DNA of 11,913 nt from Microcaldota archaeon. GTDB lineage: Archaea; Micrarchaeota; Micrarchaeia; Micrarchaeales; CABMGC01. Shown in pieces: positions 4,676 through 11,913 of this stretch. A model generated the notes under the pieces. The model did no database searches. It was not told the origin of the DNA and was given only the letters and a program-made list of their open reading frames with translations. The DNA lies in the NCBI GenBank assembly GCA_030040595.1, contig JASHTL010000093.1, positions 1-11,913 on the forward strand, read 5' to 3'. Both the position numbers and the translations under genes were made by a program. Position 1 is the stretch's first letter; every line of letters begins with the position of its first letter.

Positions 4676-6013
4676 ATGGAGAGGCACTATGATGTTGCAA
4701 TAATAGGCGGAGGAATAATAGGCACTGCGCTTCTCTACACCCTCTCAAGATACACCAATGTGAAAAGGATCCTTCTTGTGGAGAAGGAAAACGGAGTTGC
4801 ACAAGTAACCTCAAGCAGCAGGAACAACAGCCAGACGCTCCACGTTGGCGACATAGAGACGAATTACACGCCCGAGAAGATCAATACCGTAAAACAGGCT
4901 TCGTCAATGCTAACAAGCTATGTGGAGAAGGTGGCAGGCCCGAGGAAAACGCGGATAATGTCAAGGTGCAGCAAGATGCTGATAGGAGTCGGAGAGGAAG
5001 AAACCGAGTTTCTTGAAAAGCGGTACAGTGAAAAGTTCATGGAAACCTTTCCGGATCTAGTGAAAGTAGACAGAAAGGATATAGCAAGATTAGAGCCTAA
5101 CGTGGTGAAGGGCAGGAATAAAGACGAAAGCTTGACCGGAGTCTATTCGAAATCCGGTCATATGGTGGCCTTTGACCAACTTGCAAAGTCATTCGTCGAC
5201 GAAGCCATAAAGCGGCCATCCTGCAAGATAGACGTGCTGTTTGGCAATACTGTTGGCCATATAGATGGCAAAAATAGCGAATATTACATATACACAGGAG
5301 AGAAGTTCTACACAGCTAACTCGATCGCGGTATGTGCTGGTTCACACAGTCTGCGTTTTGCCAAGTCGCTTGGTTATGGAAAGGACCTCTCGATTCTCGC
5401 AGTAGCAGGCAACTTTTACAGCACGCCAAAAGTGGTAAACAGCAAAGTGTACACGGTGCAAAAGGGCAACATACCCTTCCTTGGAGTTCATGCTGATCCA
5501 GACATCAATAGGCATGGCAGATCCAGGTTTGGGCCTACCATAACTCTTTACCCGTATCTTGAAAAGGAGGATCCATCAACGTTCATAGATTATCTCAAGA
5601 GCGTTTCCATCGATGCGCATTTAATCGGGTCGTTATGGAAAATATCAAAGAATAAGGAATTGATGGATACGTTTTCAAGAAACATATCCTATACTATGCC
5701 GGGAGGCATAGCTCGATTTGTAAAATACGAGGTGCAGAAGATCATACCTTCGCTAAGTCCAAAAAGCGTGATTCAAGACAGGACAGCAAGAGGCATAAGA
5801 GCGCAGCCTATTGACAAGAAAAGGAGACAAATCGTAGTGGGTGAGGTTGAACTGAAGAAGGATGGCTCTGTATTCAACATCTCGCCCTCTCCAGGGGCAA
5901 GTTCATGCCTTAAAACAGCAACTGAGAATGCGGAATATCTGTGCGACTATCTCGGCATGCGTTTTGACAAGGATCTAATGAATAAGGAACTTGGAAACAA
6001 ACGAACGTATTAA
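4676..6013 (+). CDS. mqo: Malate:quinone oxidoreductase-like FAD enzyme
   Basis: A 445-residue protein from ATG 4676. The frame is open further upstream, but a TATA-like box 27 nt before this ATG and the immediate start of the FAD fold fix it. The Rossmann motif is GGGIIG at residues 11-16, with E36 for the FAD ribose. NNSQTLHVGDIETNYTPEK (51-69), RLEPNVV, GRSRFGPT and the C-terminal NISPSPGASSCL match conserved stretches of Mqo and related 2-hydroxyacid oxidases (DAO/LhgO group). Mqo oxidises malate to oxaloacetate and passes electrons to the membrane quinone pool; it is a peripheral membrane protein. The product is slightly shorter than typical Mqo (~490). L-2-hydroxyglutarate oxidase is an alternative. 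The neighbouring 2-hydroxyacid dehydrogenase also acts on hydroxy/keto acid pairs. Confidence 0.8.
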   Translation: MERHYDVAIIGGGIIGTALLYTLSRYTNVKRILLVEKENGVAQVTSSSRNNSQTLHVGDIETNYTPEKINTVKQASSMLTSYVEKVAGPRKTRIMSRCSKMLIGVGEEETEFLEKRYSEKFMETFPDLVKVDRKDIARLEPNVVKGRNKDESLTGVYSKSGHMVAFDQLAKSFVDEAIKRPSCKIDVLFGNTVGHIDGKNSEYYIYTGEKFYTANSIAVCAGSHSLRFAKSLGYGKDLSILAVAGNFYSTPKVVNSKVYTVQKGNIPFLGVHADPDINRHGRSRFGPTITLYPYLEKEDPSTFIDYLKSVSIDAHLIGSLWKISKNKELMDTFSRNISYTMPGGIARFVKYEVQKIIPSLSPKSVIQDRTARGIRAQPIDKKRRQIVVGEVELKKDGSVFNISPSPGASSCLKTATENAEYLCDYLGMRFDKDLMNKELGNKRTY

Positions 6014-6022
6014 AAATTATAA
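6011..6022 (+). promoter_or_regulatory. TATA-like box overlapping the mqo stop codon
   Basis: TAAAAATTATAA begins at the mqo-like stop codon and lies ~16-27 nt before the ATG at 6038, suggesting a leaderless transcript for the next gene as well as possible read-through. Confidence 0.4.
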
Positions 6023-6037
6023 CGGGCTAGAACAATC

Positions 6038-7441
6038 ATGGATGTGGATGACGCAAGGGTAAAACCCAAAAACTCTGCAAATCCTGCTGATCAATTCGAC
6101 TGGGGAGTATACCCCGAAGTCGAGAAGTTTGTGCTCTCCTATGTTGATACATTCCTTTCCAAACATTCCTTTGCAAAGGCGCTGTCCGAAAGAATGCTTG
6201 CTAACGCATCGACTAAGTTTTCAGATGTGATAGACTACATGATGCTTCCTGAGTCAGAATTAAGGCATGAGGACCTTGAGAAGCTGGGATTCAAGGAGAG
6301 GCGGGCAGATATAACCAAGGACGGCGTCAGGATATTCAAGCATCCAAGCTCATACTTCTTCCCGTTCCTCATCACAAACCAAAGCAAGCGCGAAGTGGCA
6401 ATCCACCCGGAATTCCTGGACCACTTCCTTCAGGTCCTTGGACTTGGTGTGCCAATAGACGGGGAACCGTATGCGCCGTTGAGAAAGGCGTACATCAAGG
6501 AGGAAAATGGATACATGTTTGCAGCAGTTGAGCGAAGAGGATATGATGGATACATAGTGCAAGATGCGCAAGACACAGACTTGTATCTCAGCGCATTAAG
6601 CAAATTCTTCAAGAGAAAAAGGCACTTTGAGAGTGACGAGGAAGGAATGAAAGAGACTGAACGACTGGTGGATGATCAGCTTGGAAGGATCGACAGCGCA
6701 AGGGTATCCGATGCGTTCTTCATAACAGAACGCATATACTGGGAGAGAAGGAACAGGGCAGGCCAGGTGCAAAGGTCAAGACAAGACACGCTTGGCATGG
6801 GCTGGGGAAACCAGGACCACCACACTTACAGAAGCTCAAGGGAGAATTTCTCAAACATGATAAGAATATTCGAAAAGATGGGATACAACTGCAGGGAGAA
6901 ATATTATGCAGGTGAAGAGGCAGGCTGGGGCGCACAGATACTAGAGCATCCGATCTGCTACACTGTCGTATTCACGGATGTGGACTTGCTTCCTGAAGAG
7001 ACGGAGATCGACTTCCCGCACCAGGGTTTACAGCACCTTAACAGACTCGGAACGGTGGGGTTGTGGATAGGTCTCCACGGGGAGAGCATACTCCAGTCCG
7101 GGATGCACCACCTTGAGGCAAAGTTCAGCTTTGACGGTCTAAGGACAGAACTGCCCAAATACGGGATACAGGTCATGCCTCCGTTCTCGTATTTCGATTT
7201 CCTGAAGCAGGCATTCACGGTGGGCGAGAGATGGCAGGTGGAGAAGAAAAGAATCGATAAGCTGCTCGCCGATAACTCCATAACAAAGGAGCAATACGAG
7301 ATGTTCCTGAAAGACGGTGCCATAGGCAGCCACATGGAAGATCTTGAAAGGACTCAGGGTTTCAAGGGCTTCAACAAGGCTTCGGTAACCAAGATAATCA
7401 AGGCCACAGATCCGAGGGTGCAACATGGTCCGGGAGCCTGA
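6038..7441 (+). CDS. Unrecognised 467-residue protein with possible VOC/DUF1338-like motifs
   Basis: Soluble, no signal peptide or membrane span. I do not recognise the family with confidence. The C-terminal half has QDHHTYRSS (259-267) followed by a helix ending in EKMGY (279-283), then YTVVFTDVDL (308-317), GLHGESI (345-351) and MHHLEAKFSFDGL (356-368) leading to YGIQVMPPF (375-383). This resembles metal-binding VOC-fold repeats. DHHTYRS and the FTDVDL strand recall the DHIAFRT and FISEL elements of DUF1338 / 2-oxoadipate dioxygenase-decarboxylases. H261/H262, H357/H358 and E360 are candidate metal ligands. The N-terminal ~240 residues show no motif I can name. A TATA-like box ~22 nt upstream suggests a leaderless start. 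The 3' end overlaps the dehydrogenase gene by 17 nt, so the two are translated from one mRNA and may share a 2-oxo/2-hydroxyacid pathway. A function beyond that is a guess. Confidence 0.7.
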   Translation: MDVDDARVKPKNSANPADQFDWGVYPEVEKFVLSYVDTFLSKHSFAKALSERMLANASTKFSDVIDYMMLPESELRHEDLEKLGFKERRADITKDGVRIFKHPSSYFFPFLITNQSKREVAIHPEFLDHFLQVLGLGVPIDGEPYAPLRKAYIKEENGYMFAAVERRGYDGYIVQDAQDTDLYLSALSKFFKRKRHFESDEEGMKETERLVDDQLGRIDSARVSDAFFITERIYWERRNRAGQVQRSRQDTLGMGWGNQDHHTYRSSRENFSNMIRIFEKMGYNCREKYYAGEEAGWGAQILEHPICYTVVFTDVDLLPEETEIDFPHQGLQHLNRLGTVGLWIGLHGESILQSGMHHLEAKFSFDGLRTELPKYGIQVMPPFSYFDFLKQAFTVGERWQVEKKRIDKLLADNSITKEQYEMFLKDGAIGSHMEDLERTQGFKGFNKASVTKIIKATDPRVQHGPGA

Positions 7442-8354
7442 AATAAAGATCCTTATCACGGAACCGGAATATTTCGATAAGGATGCAAGATCCATACTCT
7501 CAAAACGAGGCAAGGTAATCGTAAAGCACCTAAGCCGGAATGAACTCACGAAGCAGATTCCCGAGATTGATGCCATATTGGTGCGCATTGAGACGCACCT
7601 TGACAGGACTATGCTCGGCAAGGCGAAGCGGCTAAGGGTTATAGGATCGGCAACTACCGGCCTTAATCACATAGACGTAAGCTACGCAAGATCTAGGAAG
7701 ATACGCATATTCAATTTACACGGAACGCACACTATACCTACTGCAGAGCACACATTCGCCCTGATTCTGAGCCTATGTCGGAAGATCCCATGGGCGTATG
7801 CAGCCCTGGCAAGGGGAGAATGGAAAAGGTACAGGTTCATAGGTACAGAGCTGAAAGGAAGGACACTAGGCATAATAGGCTACGGAAGGATAGGATCGCG
7901 CGTTGCAGTATACGCAAAGGCATTCGGAATGAAAGTTATCGCATACGACCCGTATGTCGATACGAAAGAGGTGAGCATGGTTAGTCTGCATACTCTGTTA
8001 AGAAACTCGGACATAGTGACTGTGCATGCAACCCTTACTGAACAGACAGAGAACATGATAGGCAGCAGGGAATTTGGCATGATGAAGAAAAGCGCCTTCT
8101 TCTTGAACACCGCGCGCGGCGAGATCGTGGACCAGCATGCGCTTTTAGATGCGTTAAAGAGGCATAGGATTGCCGGCGCGGCAGAGGACGTCTTCCCAAA
8201 AGAGCCGCTGGGGTCCAGCCCAATCGAAAGATACGCCAGGAAGGCCAATAACCTGATAATAACGCCCCACATAGCTGCTTCTACTGACATAGCAGTGCAC
8301 GAGGCTGGCATCGAGATAGCCAAGGAGGTTGCTGACGCCCTAGGACCTGCCTGA
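7425..8354 (+). CDS. D-2-hydroxyacid dehydrogenase (SerA/phosphoglycerate dehydrogenase-like)
   Basis: A 309-residue NAD-dependent dehydrogenase. The substrate-domain motif ATTGLNHIDV is at 76-85. The Rossmann motif GYGRIG is at 152-157, with D175 after the second strand, favouring NAD over NADP. The catalytic triad is R231 (NTARGEIVD), E260 (FPKEP) and H282 (ITPHIAAST). It interconverts a 2-oxoacid and a D-2-hydroxyacid. In SerA the substrate is 3-phosphoglycerate for serine synthesis; glyoxylate or hydroxypyruvate reduction is an alternative. It lacks the C-terminal ACT/ASB regulatory domains of long SerA. The ATG lies inside the previous gene, with GAGGGTG five bases before it as a good Shine-Dalgarno. 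The last 15 nt overlap the convergent HAD gene. Confidence 0.85.
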   Translation: MVREPEIKILITEPEYFDKDARSILSKRGKVIVKHLSRNELTKQIPEIDAILVRIETHLDRTMLGKAKRLRVIGSATTGLNHIDVSYARSRKIRIFNLHGTHTIPTAEHTFALILSLCRKIPWAYAALARGEWKRYRFIGTELKGRTLGIIGYGRIGSRVAVYAKAFGMKVIAYDPYVDTKEVSMVSLHTLLRNSDIVTVHATLTEQTENMIGSREFGMMKKSAFFLNTARGEIVDQHALLDALKRHRIAGAAEDVFPKEPLGSSPIERYARKANNLIITPHIAASTDIAVHEAGIEIAKEVADALGPA

Positions 8355-8975
8355 ATTCAGGTGCGATCTCATCTCCACCAAGTCCTTGAATATATACTCG
8401 GGATGCAGTTCTTTCAGGAGCCTATACGATTCAACGCCGTTTCCTACTGAGCAGATGTCCATCTTTGCGAACCGCGCAGTGAGTATGTCAGAAGCCATAT
8501 CCCCCACATAAAGCGAGCGGCTCCTCTGTGTCTTGAAGTGCCTTGCTATGAAGAGAAGGCCCTGCGGGTTCGGCTTGTACCTGTCTATCGAATCAGCGCT
8601 GAGTACGAAGTCCACATACTTGCTCATGCCCAGCATCCTCACCTCGCTCATAAGCCTGTATCTCGTGGAATCGCTGAATATGGCAATCCTCTTCTTTCTG
8701 GACCTCAGTTCCTTGAGGAGCTCGACAACTCCGGGCTGCAGCCTGGGCTTGTAGAAGACGCTGTATATGTCATAGAGATGTGCATAGGTCCTGTTTACCT
8801 CACCCTGCATCTCCACTTTCTCTATATCCTGTGTCTCGTAGTCGCGGAAATGCTTCTTTACGTAGTCTATGTTGTACCTTCTCTGGAAGAGCCTGCTCAG
8901 CCTTACAAGGAAGGTGGATGTGCTCAGAGTGCCGTCCCAATCGAAGATAAAAAGACTGTAGTCGCCGACTGGCAT
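8340..8975 (-). CDS. HAD-superfamily phosphatase, phosphoglycolate-phosphatase-like
   Basis: A 211-residue protein. Motif I is FDWDGTL, with nucleophile D12 and D14. Motif II is S101 in FSDST. Motif III is K134 in YKPNP. Motif IV is GDMASD, with D159 and D163. The helical cap between motifs I and II (residues ~20-80) makes it a subclass IA enzyme like Gph or beta-phosphoglucomutase. It would remove phosphate from a small metabolite; the exact one is unknown. Convergent and overlapping by 15 nt with the 2-hydroxyacid dehydrogenase. Phosphoglycolate or phosphoserine would link to that neighbour, but convergent genes are not co-transcribed. The ATG is 28 nt from a TATA-like TTTTTATT (8999-9006), so the transcript is probably leaderless. 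Confidence 0.85.
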   Translation of the reverse strand: MPVGDYSLFIFDWDGTLSTSTFLVRLSRLFQRRYNIDYVKKHFRDYETQDIEKVEMQGEVNRTYAHLYDIYSVFYKPRLQPGVVELLKELRSRKKRIAIFSDSTRYRLMSEVRMLGMSKYVDFVLSADSIDRYKPNPQGLLFIARHFKTQRSRSLYVGDMASDILTARFAKMDICSVGNGVESYRLLKELHPEYIFKDLVEMRSHLNSGRS

Positions 8976-8980
8976 AAGGG

Positions 8981-9006
8981 TTATTAATATGCCTAATCAA
9001 TAAAAA
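8981..9006. promoter_or_regulatory. Crossed divergent TATA-like boxes
   Basis: The plus-strand box TTATTAATAT (8981-8990) sits ~20-25 nt before the C/D sRNA start. The minus-strand box TTTTTATT (8999-9006) sits ~28 nt before the HAD ATG. Only 8 nt separate them, and each is placed for a start on the far side of the other, so the two initiation complexes would compete for the same DNA. Confidence 0.5.
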
Positions 9007-9007
9007 G

Positions 9008-9073
9008 GTATGTGATGAGACTGGTGATCGCTGAGCATTTTTTGCGATGACGATCGGTAGGCGGTCTGATATT
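9008..9073 (+). ncRNA. C/D box sRNA (putative 2'-O-methylation guide)
   Basis: Four boxes occur in the correct order. Box C is GTGATGA (9012-9018), D' is CTGA (9031-9034), C' is GCGATGA (9044-9050) and D is CTGA (9066-9069). The D' guide is 12 nt (9019-9030) and the D' to C' spacer 9 nt, typical of archaeal sRNAs; the D guide is 15 nt (9051-9065). Overall size ~60-65 nt fits. With L7Ae, Nop5 and fibrillarin it would direct methylation of rRNA or tRNA at the base paired to the fifth guide nucleotide before D or D'. I could not identify the targets by eye. It sits between a TATA-like box and the nuclease gene and covers an in-frame ATG at 9047. Confidence 0.65.
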
Positions 9074-9109
9074 TCTGCTTTGTCTGGGCAGTCTCTTGGG
9101 AGTGTGCAA

Positions 9110-9985
9110 ATGAACGGGAGTGAACAAACTGTTCTTGAGAAGTTGCACAAAAGCGGCATAACAGCCACGGACATAGCAACCCAGTTCTGGTGCGAGAAGC
9201 AGATGGAATTGAACTATCTCTACAAGCCAGCACCTACCAAGGCAATGGAAAAGGGTGCAAGAATGCACGAGGCATGGCAGGCCAAGGTCTACGTGCCCCT
9301 TACTGTCGAGACCCGCACATACAGCGACGTGCTCTTCAAGATAGCCTATGAGAACTACACGACGCTGCAGAAACTTAAGTCGGAAAAAGTCGGGAGGGAG
9401 CTCATGATATACGGATCTATGAACGGATACAGATTCAGCGGAAAGATAGACGAGCTTAGGCTGAAAGACAACAAGGTATTTATTGTAGAGGACAAGACAG
9501 TCAGCAAGTTCATGAACTCTGGCGAACCGCATACAAGGCATCACATAGTGCAGATAATGCTATACCGGAAGATGTTCGGAGACATAAAGGACAAGCTCTA
9601 TTCCTATGAAAACTTCTCAAAAGTGTACAAGCTGAAAGGGTCTGTGCTCTCCGACGAGTTCGTCAAGGGATTGCGCTCGATAGGACTCAAGGACGAATAT
9701 CTCTCTCTGGAATCTATGTACAAAATGATGTTCAGCGAAATGCAGGCTATTCCGGAGCTGAGCGACGATCTGGAGATCAGGTACACTGACAGGAGGAACA
9801 GCGAGACTGTGGCGGATATAACTGTAAGGTATGATGTGGCTGCGATAACGAAGGACCTTGCATACGCAATGCAGTATTGGCGCGGCGAGCGCGATGCAGC
9901 TCCTGTTATAGAGTCCGAGAAATGGAAATGCAAGCCCTGCAAGTTCTTCGGAAACCAGTGCAAGGTCTGGTGGATCGGTGGATGA
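9110..9985 (+). CDS. Cas4/EXO5-like Fe-S PD-(D/E)XK exonuclease
   Basis: A 291-residue protein from ATG 9110. An in-frame ATG at 9047 would give 312 residues, but that stretch overlaps the C/D sRNA and has atypical T-ending codons, while GGGAGTG stands 6-7 nt before 9110. Numbered from 9047: C49, then H74 (GARMHEAW), D135 (GKIDE), E148-x-K150 (VEDKTV), Q169-x3-Y173 (QIMLY), and C295, C298, C305 near the C-terminus. One early and three late Cys ligate a [4Fe-4S] cluster in Cas4, AddB and EXO5/Dna2-type nucleases, and the D-ExK-Q-x3-Y series is the RecB-like active site. By family it is a metal-dependent ssDNA exonuclease in repair. No cas gene or CRISPR is nearby. The stop codon is one base before alaS, so the two genes form an operon. 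Confidence 0.82.
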   Translation: MNGSEQTVLEKLHKSGITATDIATQFWCEKQMELNYLYKPAPTKAMEKGARMHEAWQAKVYVPLTVETRTYSDVLFKIAYENYTTLQKLKSEKVGRELMIYGSMNGYRFSGKIDELRLKDNKVFIVEDKTVSKFMNSGEPHTRHHIVQIMLYRKMFGDIKDKLYSYENFSKVYKLKGSVLSDEFVKGLRSIGLKDEYLSLESMYKMMFSEMQAIPELSDDLEIRYTDRRNSETVADITVRYDVAAITKDLAYAMQYWRGERDAAPVIESEKWKCKPCKFFGNQCKVWWIGG

Positions 9986-9986
9986 G

Positions 9987-11913
9987 ATGATTAACGTAAA
10001 AGGAGAGCTTACAAAGGATATCCTGCGCGAGGAGTTCTCAAAGAACGCAGACGAGTACTACAAGGTAGCGCTGTTTGAAAAGCAGGGTTTCACAAGAAAG
10101 CAGTGCAAGATCTGCAAGAAGCACTTCTGGAGCGTAGGCCACAGAGAAACATGTGAAGACTCATCCCATACCGAGTACAGCTTTTTCAAGAAGAAACCAG
10201 TGGACATAAGTTTCGTAGAATTCTGGAAGAAGTTCTCCGACTTCTTCAAGAAGAACGGGCACACAGAGATAAAGAAGTATCCTGTGGTGAGCAGGTGGCG
10301 TAAAGACCTTTATTTCACCATAGCCAGCATACAGGACTTTCAGAGGGTTGAAGCCGGAAAGATGGGATTCGAGTACTCGGCAAACCCGCTTATCGTGCCT
10401 CAGATCTGCCTAAGATTCGGGGACATAGAGAATGTAGGGGTGACCGGAAGGCACTTCACCGCCTTCATGATGGCCGGGCAGCACGCATTCAACTATCCCA
10501 AGGAGGGATACTGGAAGGACAGATGCATAGAGCTTAACTTCAACTTCATAACACAGGTACTGGGAGTGAAGAAGGAGGACATGGTGTACACCGAGGACGT
10601 GTGGACCATGCCGGATTTCTCCGAGTTTGGCCCATGCCTTGAGACCTTTGCCAATGGAGCTGAGCTGGTCAACAGCGTATTCACCCAGTTCGAGTACGTG
10701 AACGGGAAGATCCGCGAGCTTGAAGGAAAGGTCGTCGATGTCGGATGGGGATTCGACAGGCTGCTCTGGTTCTATACTGGATACGACAATGCCTACGAGG
10801 CTGTATTCCACAACGTGCTAGAGAAGGTGAGAAAGAAGACAGGAAAGGACTTCGAGACCGAGCCGTTCAAGAAGTTCGCCAAGGTTTCCGGCGAGCTAGA
10901 TGTCGATGTGCTGAAGAATGCCAGGGAGAAAGAGATTCAGCTGCTGAAGAAAGTGGGCATATCAGTCGAGGAGTACGAGAAAAAGATAAAGCCCATGCAG
11001 GGACTCTATGCCGTATTCGACCATACGAGGACACTGATGTTCGCTATAGCTGACGGCGCGCTACCATCTAACATAGGCGGAGGATATAACCTGCGCATAA
11101 TACTCAGGAGGTCATTCGATTTCATAGAGAGGTATGACCTGGGGATCAGCCTTACGGATGTGGCAAGGCTCATAGCAGAGGACCTACAATCTCTTTACCC
11201 GGAGTTGGTGGAGAGTCTTGATGCAAAGGAGTTCGAGACTGTAATCAAGATAGAGAAGGAACGGTACGACAAGAGCAGGGATAACGCAAAGCAGATAGTT
11301 GCTAACATCATAGGCAAGGGCAGGGAGATAAACCTCCAGCAGCTTAAGACGCTGTACGAGAGCAATGGGATAACGCCAGAGTTCCTGACAAACGCCGCCG
11401 CATCTAAGGGCGTAGCCCTGAAACTGCCCGAGAATGTGTACGAAAACCTGATAGAGGGAGACCTAGTCAAGAAGGAGAAGCAGAAAAAATCCGATGTTGC
11501 GCTTCCGGAGGGTCTGAAACCAACAAAGCAGCTATATTATGAATTCAAGACAGAGGCAAAGGCCAAGGTGGCATTCGCACAAGGCAAGTATCTTGTGCTC
11601 GACGAGACGCCGTTCTATCCTGAAGGCGGCGGCCAGGCTCCTGACAGGGGCAAGATAAACGGGATAAAGGTTACCGATGTTCAGAAGTATGCCGGAGACG
11701 TGATTGTACACACGTTGGAGAAGGACTTCGGTCTGAAAGTCGGGTCCACTGTTGATGCGCAGGTCGACAAGGATGCGAGGAGAAGGCTTACTGCGCACCA
11801 TACGGCAACGCACCTGATAAGCGCTGCGTCAAGGAAGTACCTTGGCAGGCACGCGTGGCAGGAAGGCACTAGAAAGGAGCCTGAGAAGGCGCATATAGAC
11901 ATAGCACACTACG
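9987..11913 (+). CDS. alaS: Alanyl-tRNA synthetase, archaeal type, 3' end outside window
   Basis: The first 642 residues of an enzyme usually about 900 long; the frame is open at the right edge. It attaches alanine to tRNA-Ala. The archaeal N-terminal insert with C40, C43, H51 and C56 comes first, probably a metal site. The class II catalytic core covers ~70-370, including DIENVGVTGRHFTAFMM, ELNFNFITQVLGV, EFGPCLET, WGFDRLLWF and GGGYNLRIILRR. The editing domain begins around 520 with TPFYPEGGGQAPDRG (541-555) and the HHTATHL motif (H605-x3-H609 zinc ligands). The rest of editing and the C-Ala domain are missing. The ATG is one base after the nuclease stop, with GGTGG upstream; an earlier ATG at 9982 runs into a stop after two codons. 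Confidence 0.97.
   Translation, partial: MINVKGELTKDILREEFSKNADEYYKVALFEKQGFTRKQCKICKKHFWSVGHRETCEDSSHTEYSFFKKKPVDISFVEFWKKFSDFFKKNGHTEIKKYPVVSRWRKDLYFTIASIQDFQRVEAGKMGFEYSANPLIVPQICLRFGDIENVGVTGRHFTAFMMAGQHAFNYPKEGYWKDRCIELNFNFITQVLGVKKEDMVYTEDVWTMPDFSEFGPCLETFANGAELVNSVFTQFEYVNGKIRELEGKVVDVGWGFDRLLWFYTGYDNAYEAVFHNVLEKVRKKTGKDFETEPFKKFAKVSGELDVDVLKNAREKEIQLLKKVGISVEEYEKKIKPMQGLYAVFDHTRTLMFAIADGALPSNIGGGYNLRIILRRSFDFIERYDLGISLTDVARLIAEDLQSLYPELVESLDAKEFETVIKIEKERYDKSRDNAKQIVANIIGKGREINLQQLKTLYESNGITPEFLTNAAASKGVALKLPENVYENLIEGDLVKKEKQKKSDVALPEGLKPTKQLYYEFKTEAKAKVAFAQGKYLVLDETPFYPEGGGQAPDRGKINGIKVTDVQKYAGDVIVHTLEKDFGLKVGSTVDAQVDKDARRRLTAHHTATHLISAASRKYLGRHAWQEGTRKEPEKAHIDIAHY

Noticed and set aside
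9047..9109. N-terminal 21 residues of the longer nuclease frame
   Set aside because: The stretch overlaps the C/D box sRNA, has codons unlike the rest, and a better Shine-Dalgarno precedes the ATG at 9110. Kept as an alternative start only.
9047..9985. Reading the Cas4-like gene as evidence for a CRISPR-Cas locus
   Set aside because: There are no other cas genes and no direct-repeat/spacer array on either strand; the only direct repeats are the tRNA-end copies.

Overview
The window is archaeal chromosomal DNA. The evidence is an archaeal-type alanyl-tRNA synthetase with the N-terminal Cys-rich insert, an archaeal-size SRP (7S) RNA, a class II tRNA-Ser(GCU) with no encoded CCA, a C/D box sRNA, a stand-alone TRAM protein, and TATA-like boxes about 25-30 nt upstream of many start codons, which points to leaderless or short-leader transcription. 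Heavy use of ATA and AGG/AGA codons, together with a malate:quinone-oxidoreductase-like gene, would fit a Micrarchaeota (DPANN) or Thermoplasmatota-like organism. The lineage is an inference.

Left part (1-2700). A multi-spanning GT-C-type glycosyltransferase runs off the left edge on the minus strand. Between it and an intact tRNA-Ser gene lie two short cassettes separated by copies of the 3' end of that tRNA gene: R1 at 1284-1302, R2 at 2056-2074, and R3, the real tRNA end, at 2609-2623. One cassette (about 770 bp) carries a VapBC-type toxin-antitoxin pair with its own operator-like repeats. The other (about 550 bp) carries one orphan gene with its own promoter. Neither encodes an integrase. 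This looks like sequential integration of tiny gene cassettes at a tRNA gene and is the most unusual structure in the window.

Middle (2700-4530, all minus strand). SRP RNA lies 10 nt upstream of the tRNA-Ser gene and probably shares its transcript. Upstream of it come a small protein with faint ADP-ribosyltransferase-like motifs, a HAD phosphatase of the 5'-nucleotidase type, a pyrimidine-rich terminator, and a TRAM-domain RNA-binding protein with an Arg/Gly/Asp-repeat head and an acidic tail.

Right part (4530-11913). A divergent promoter region leads into a plus-strand run: an Mqo-like FAD enzyme, an unrecognised 467-residue protein with possible VOC/DUF1338-like motifs, and a D-2-hydroxyacid dehydrogenase. 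A convergent HAD phosphatase overlaps the dehydrogenase tail to tail. A compact intergenic region then holds crossed divergent promoters and a canonical-looking C/D box sRNA. It is followed by a Cas4/EXO5-like iron-sulfur PD-(D/E)XK nuclease that is closely coupled (1 nt gap) to alaS, which is cut by the right edge. No CRISPR array is present.
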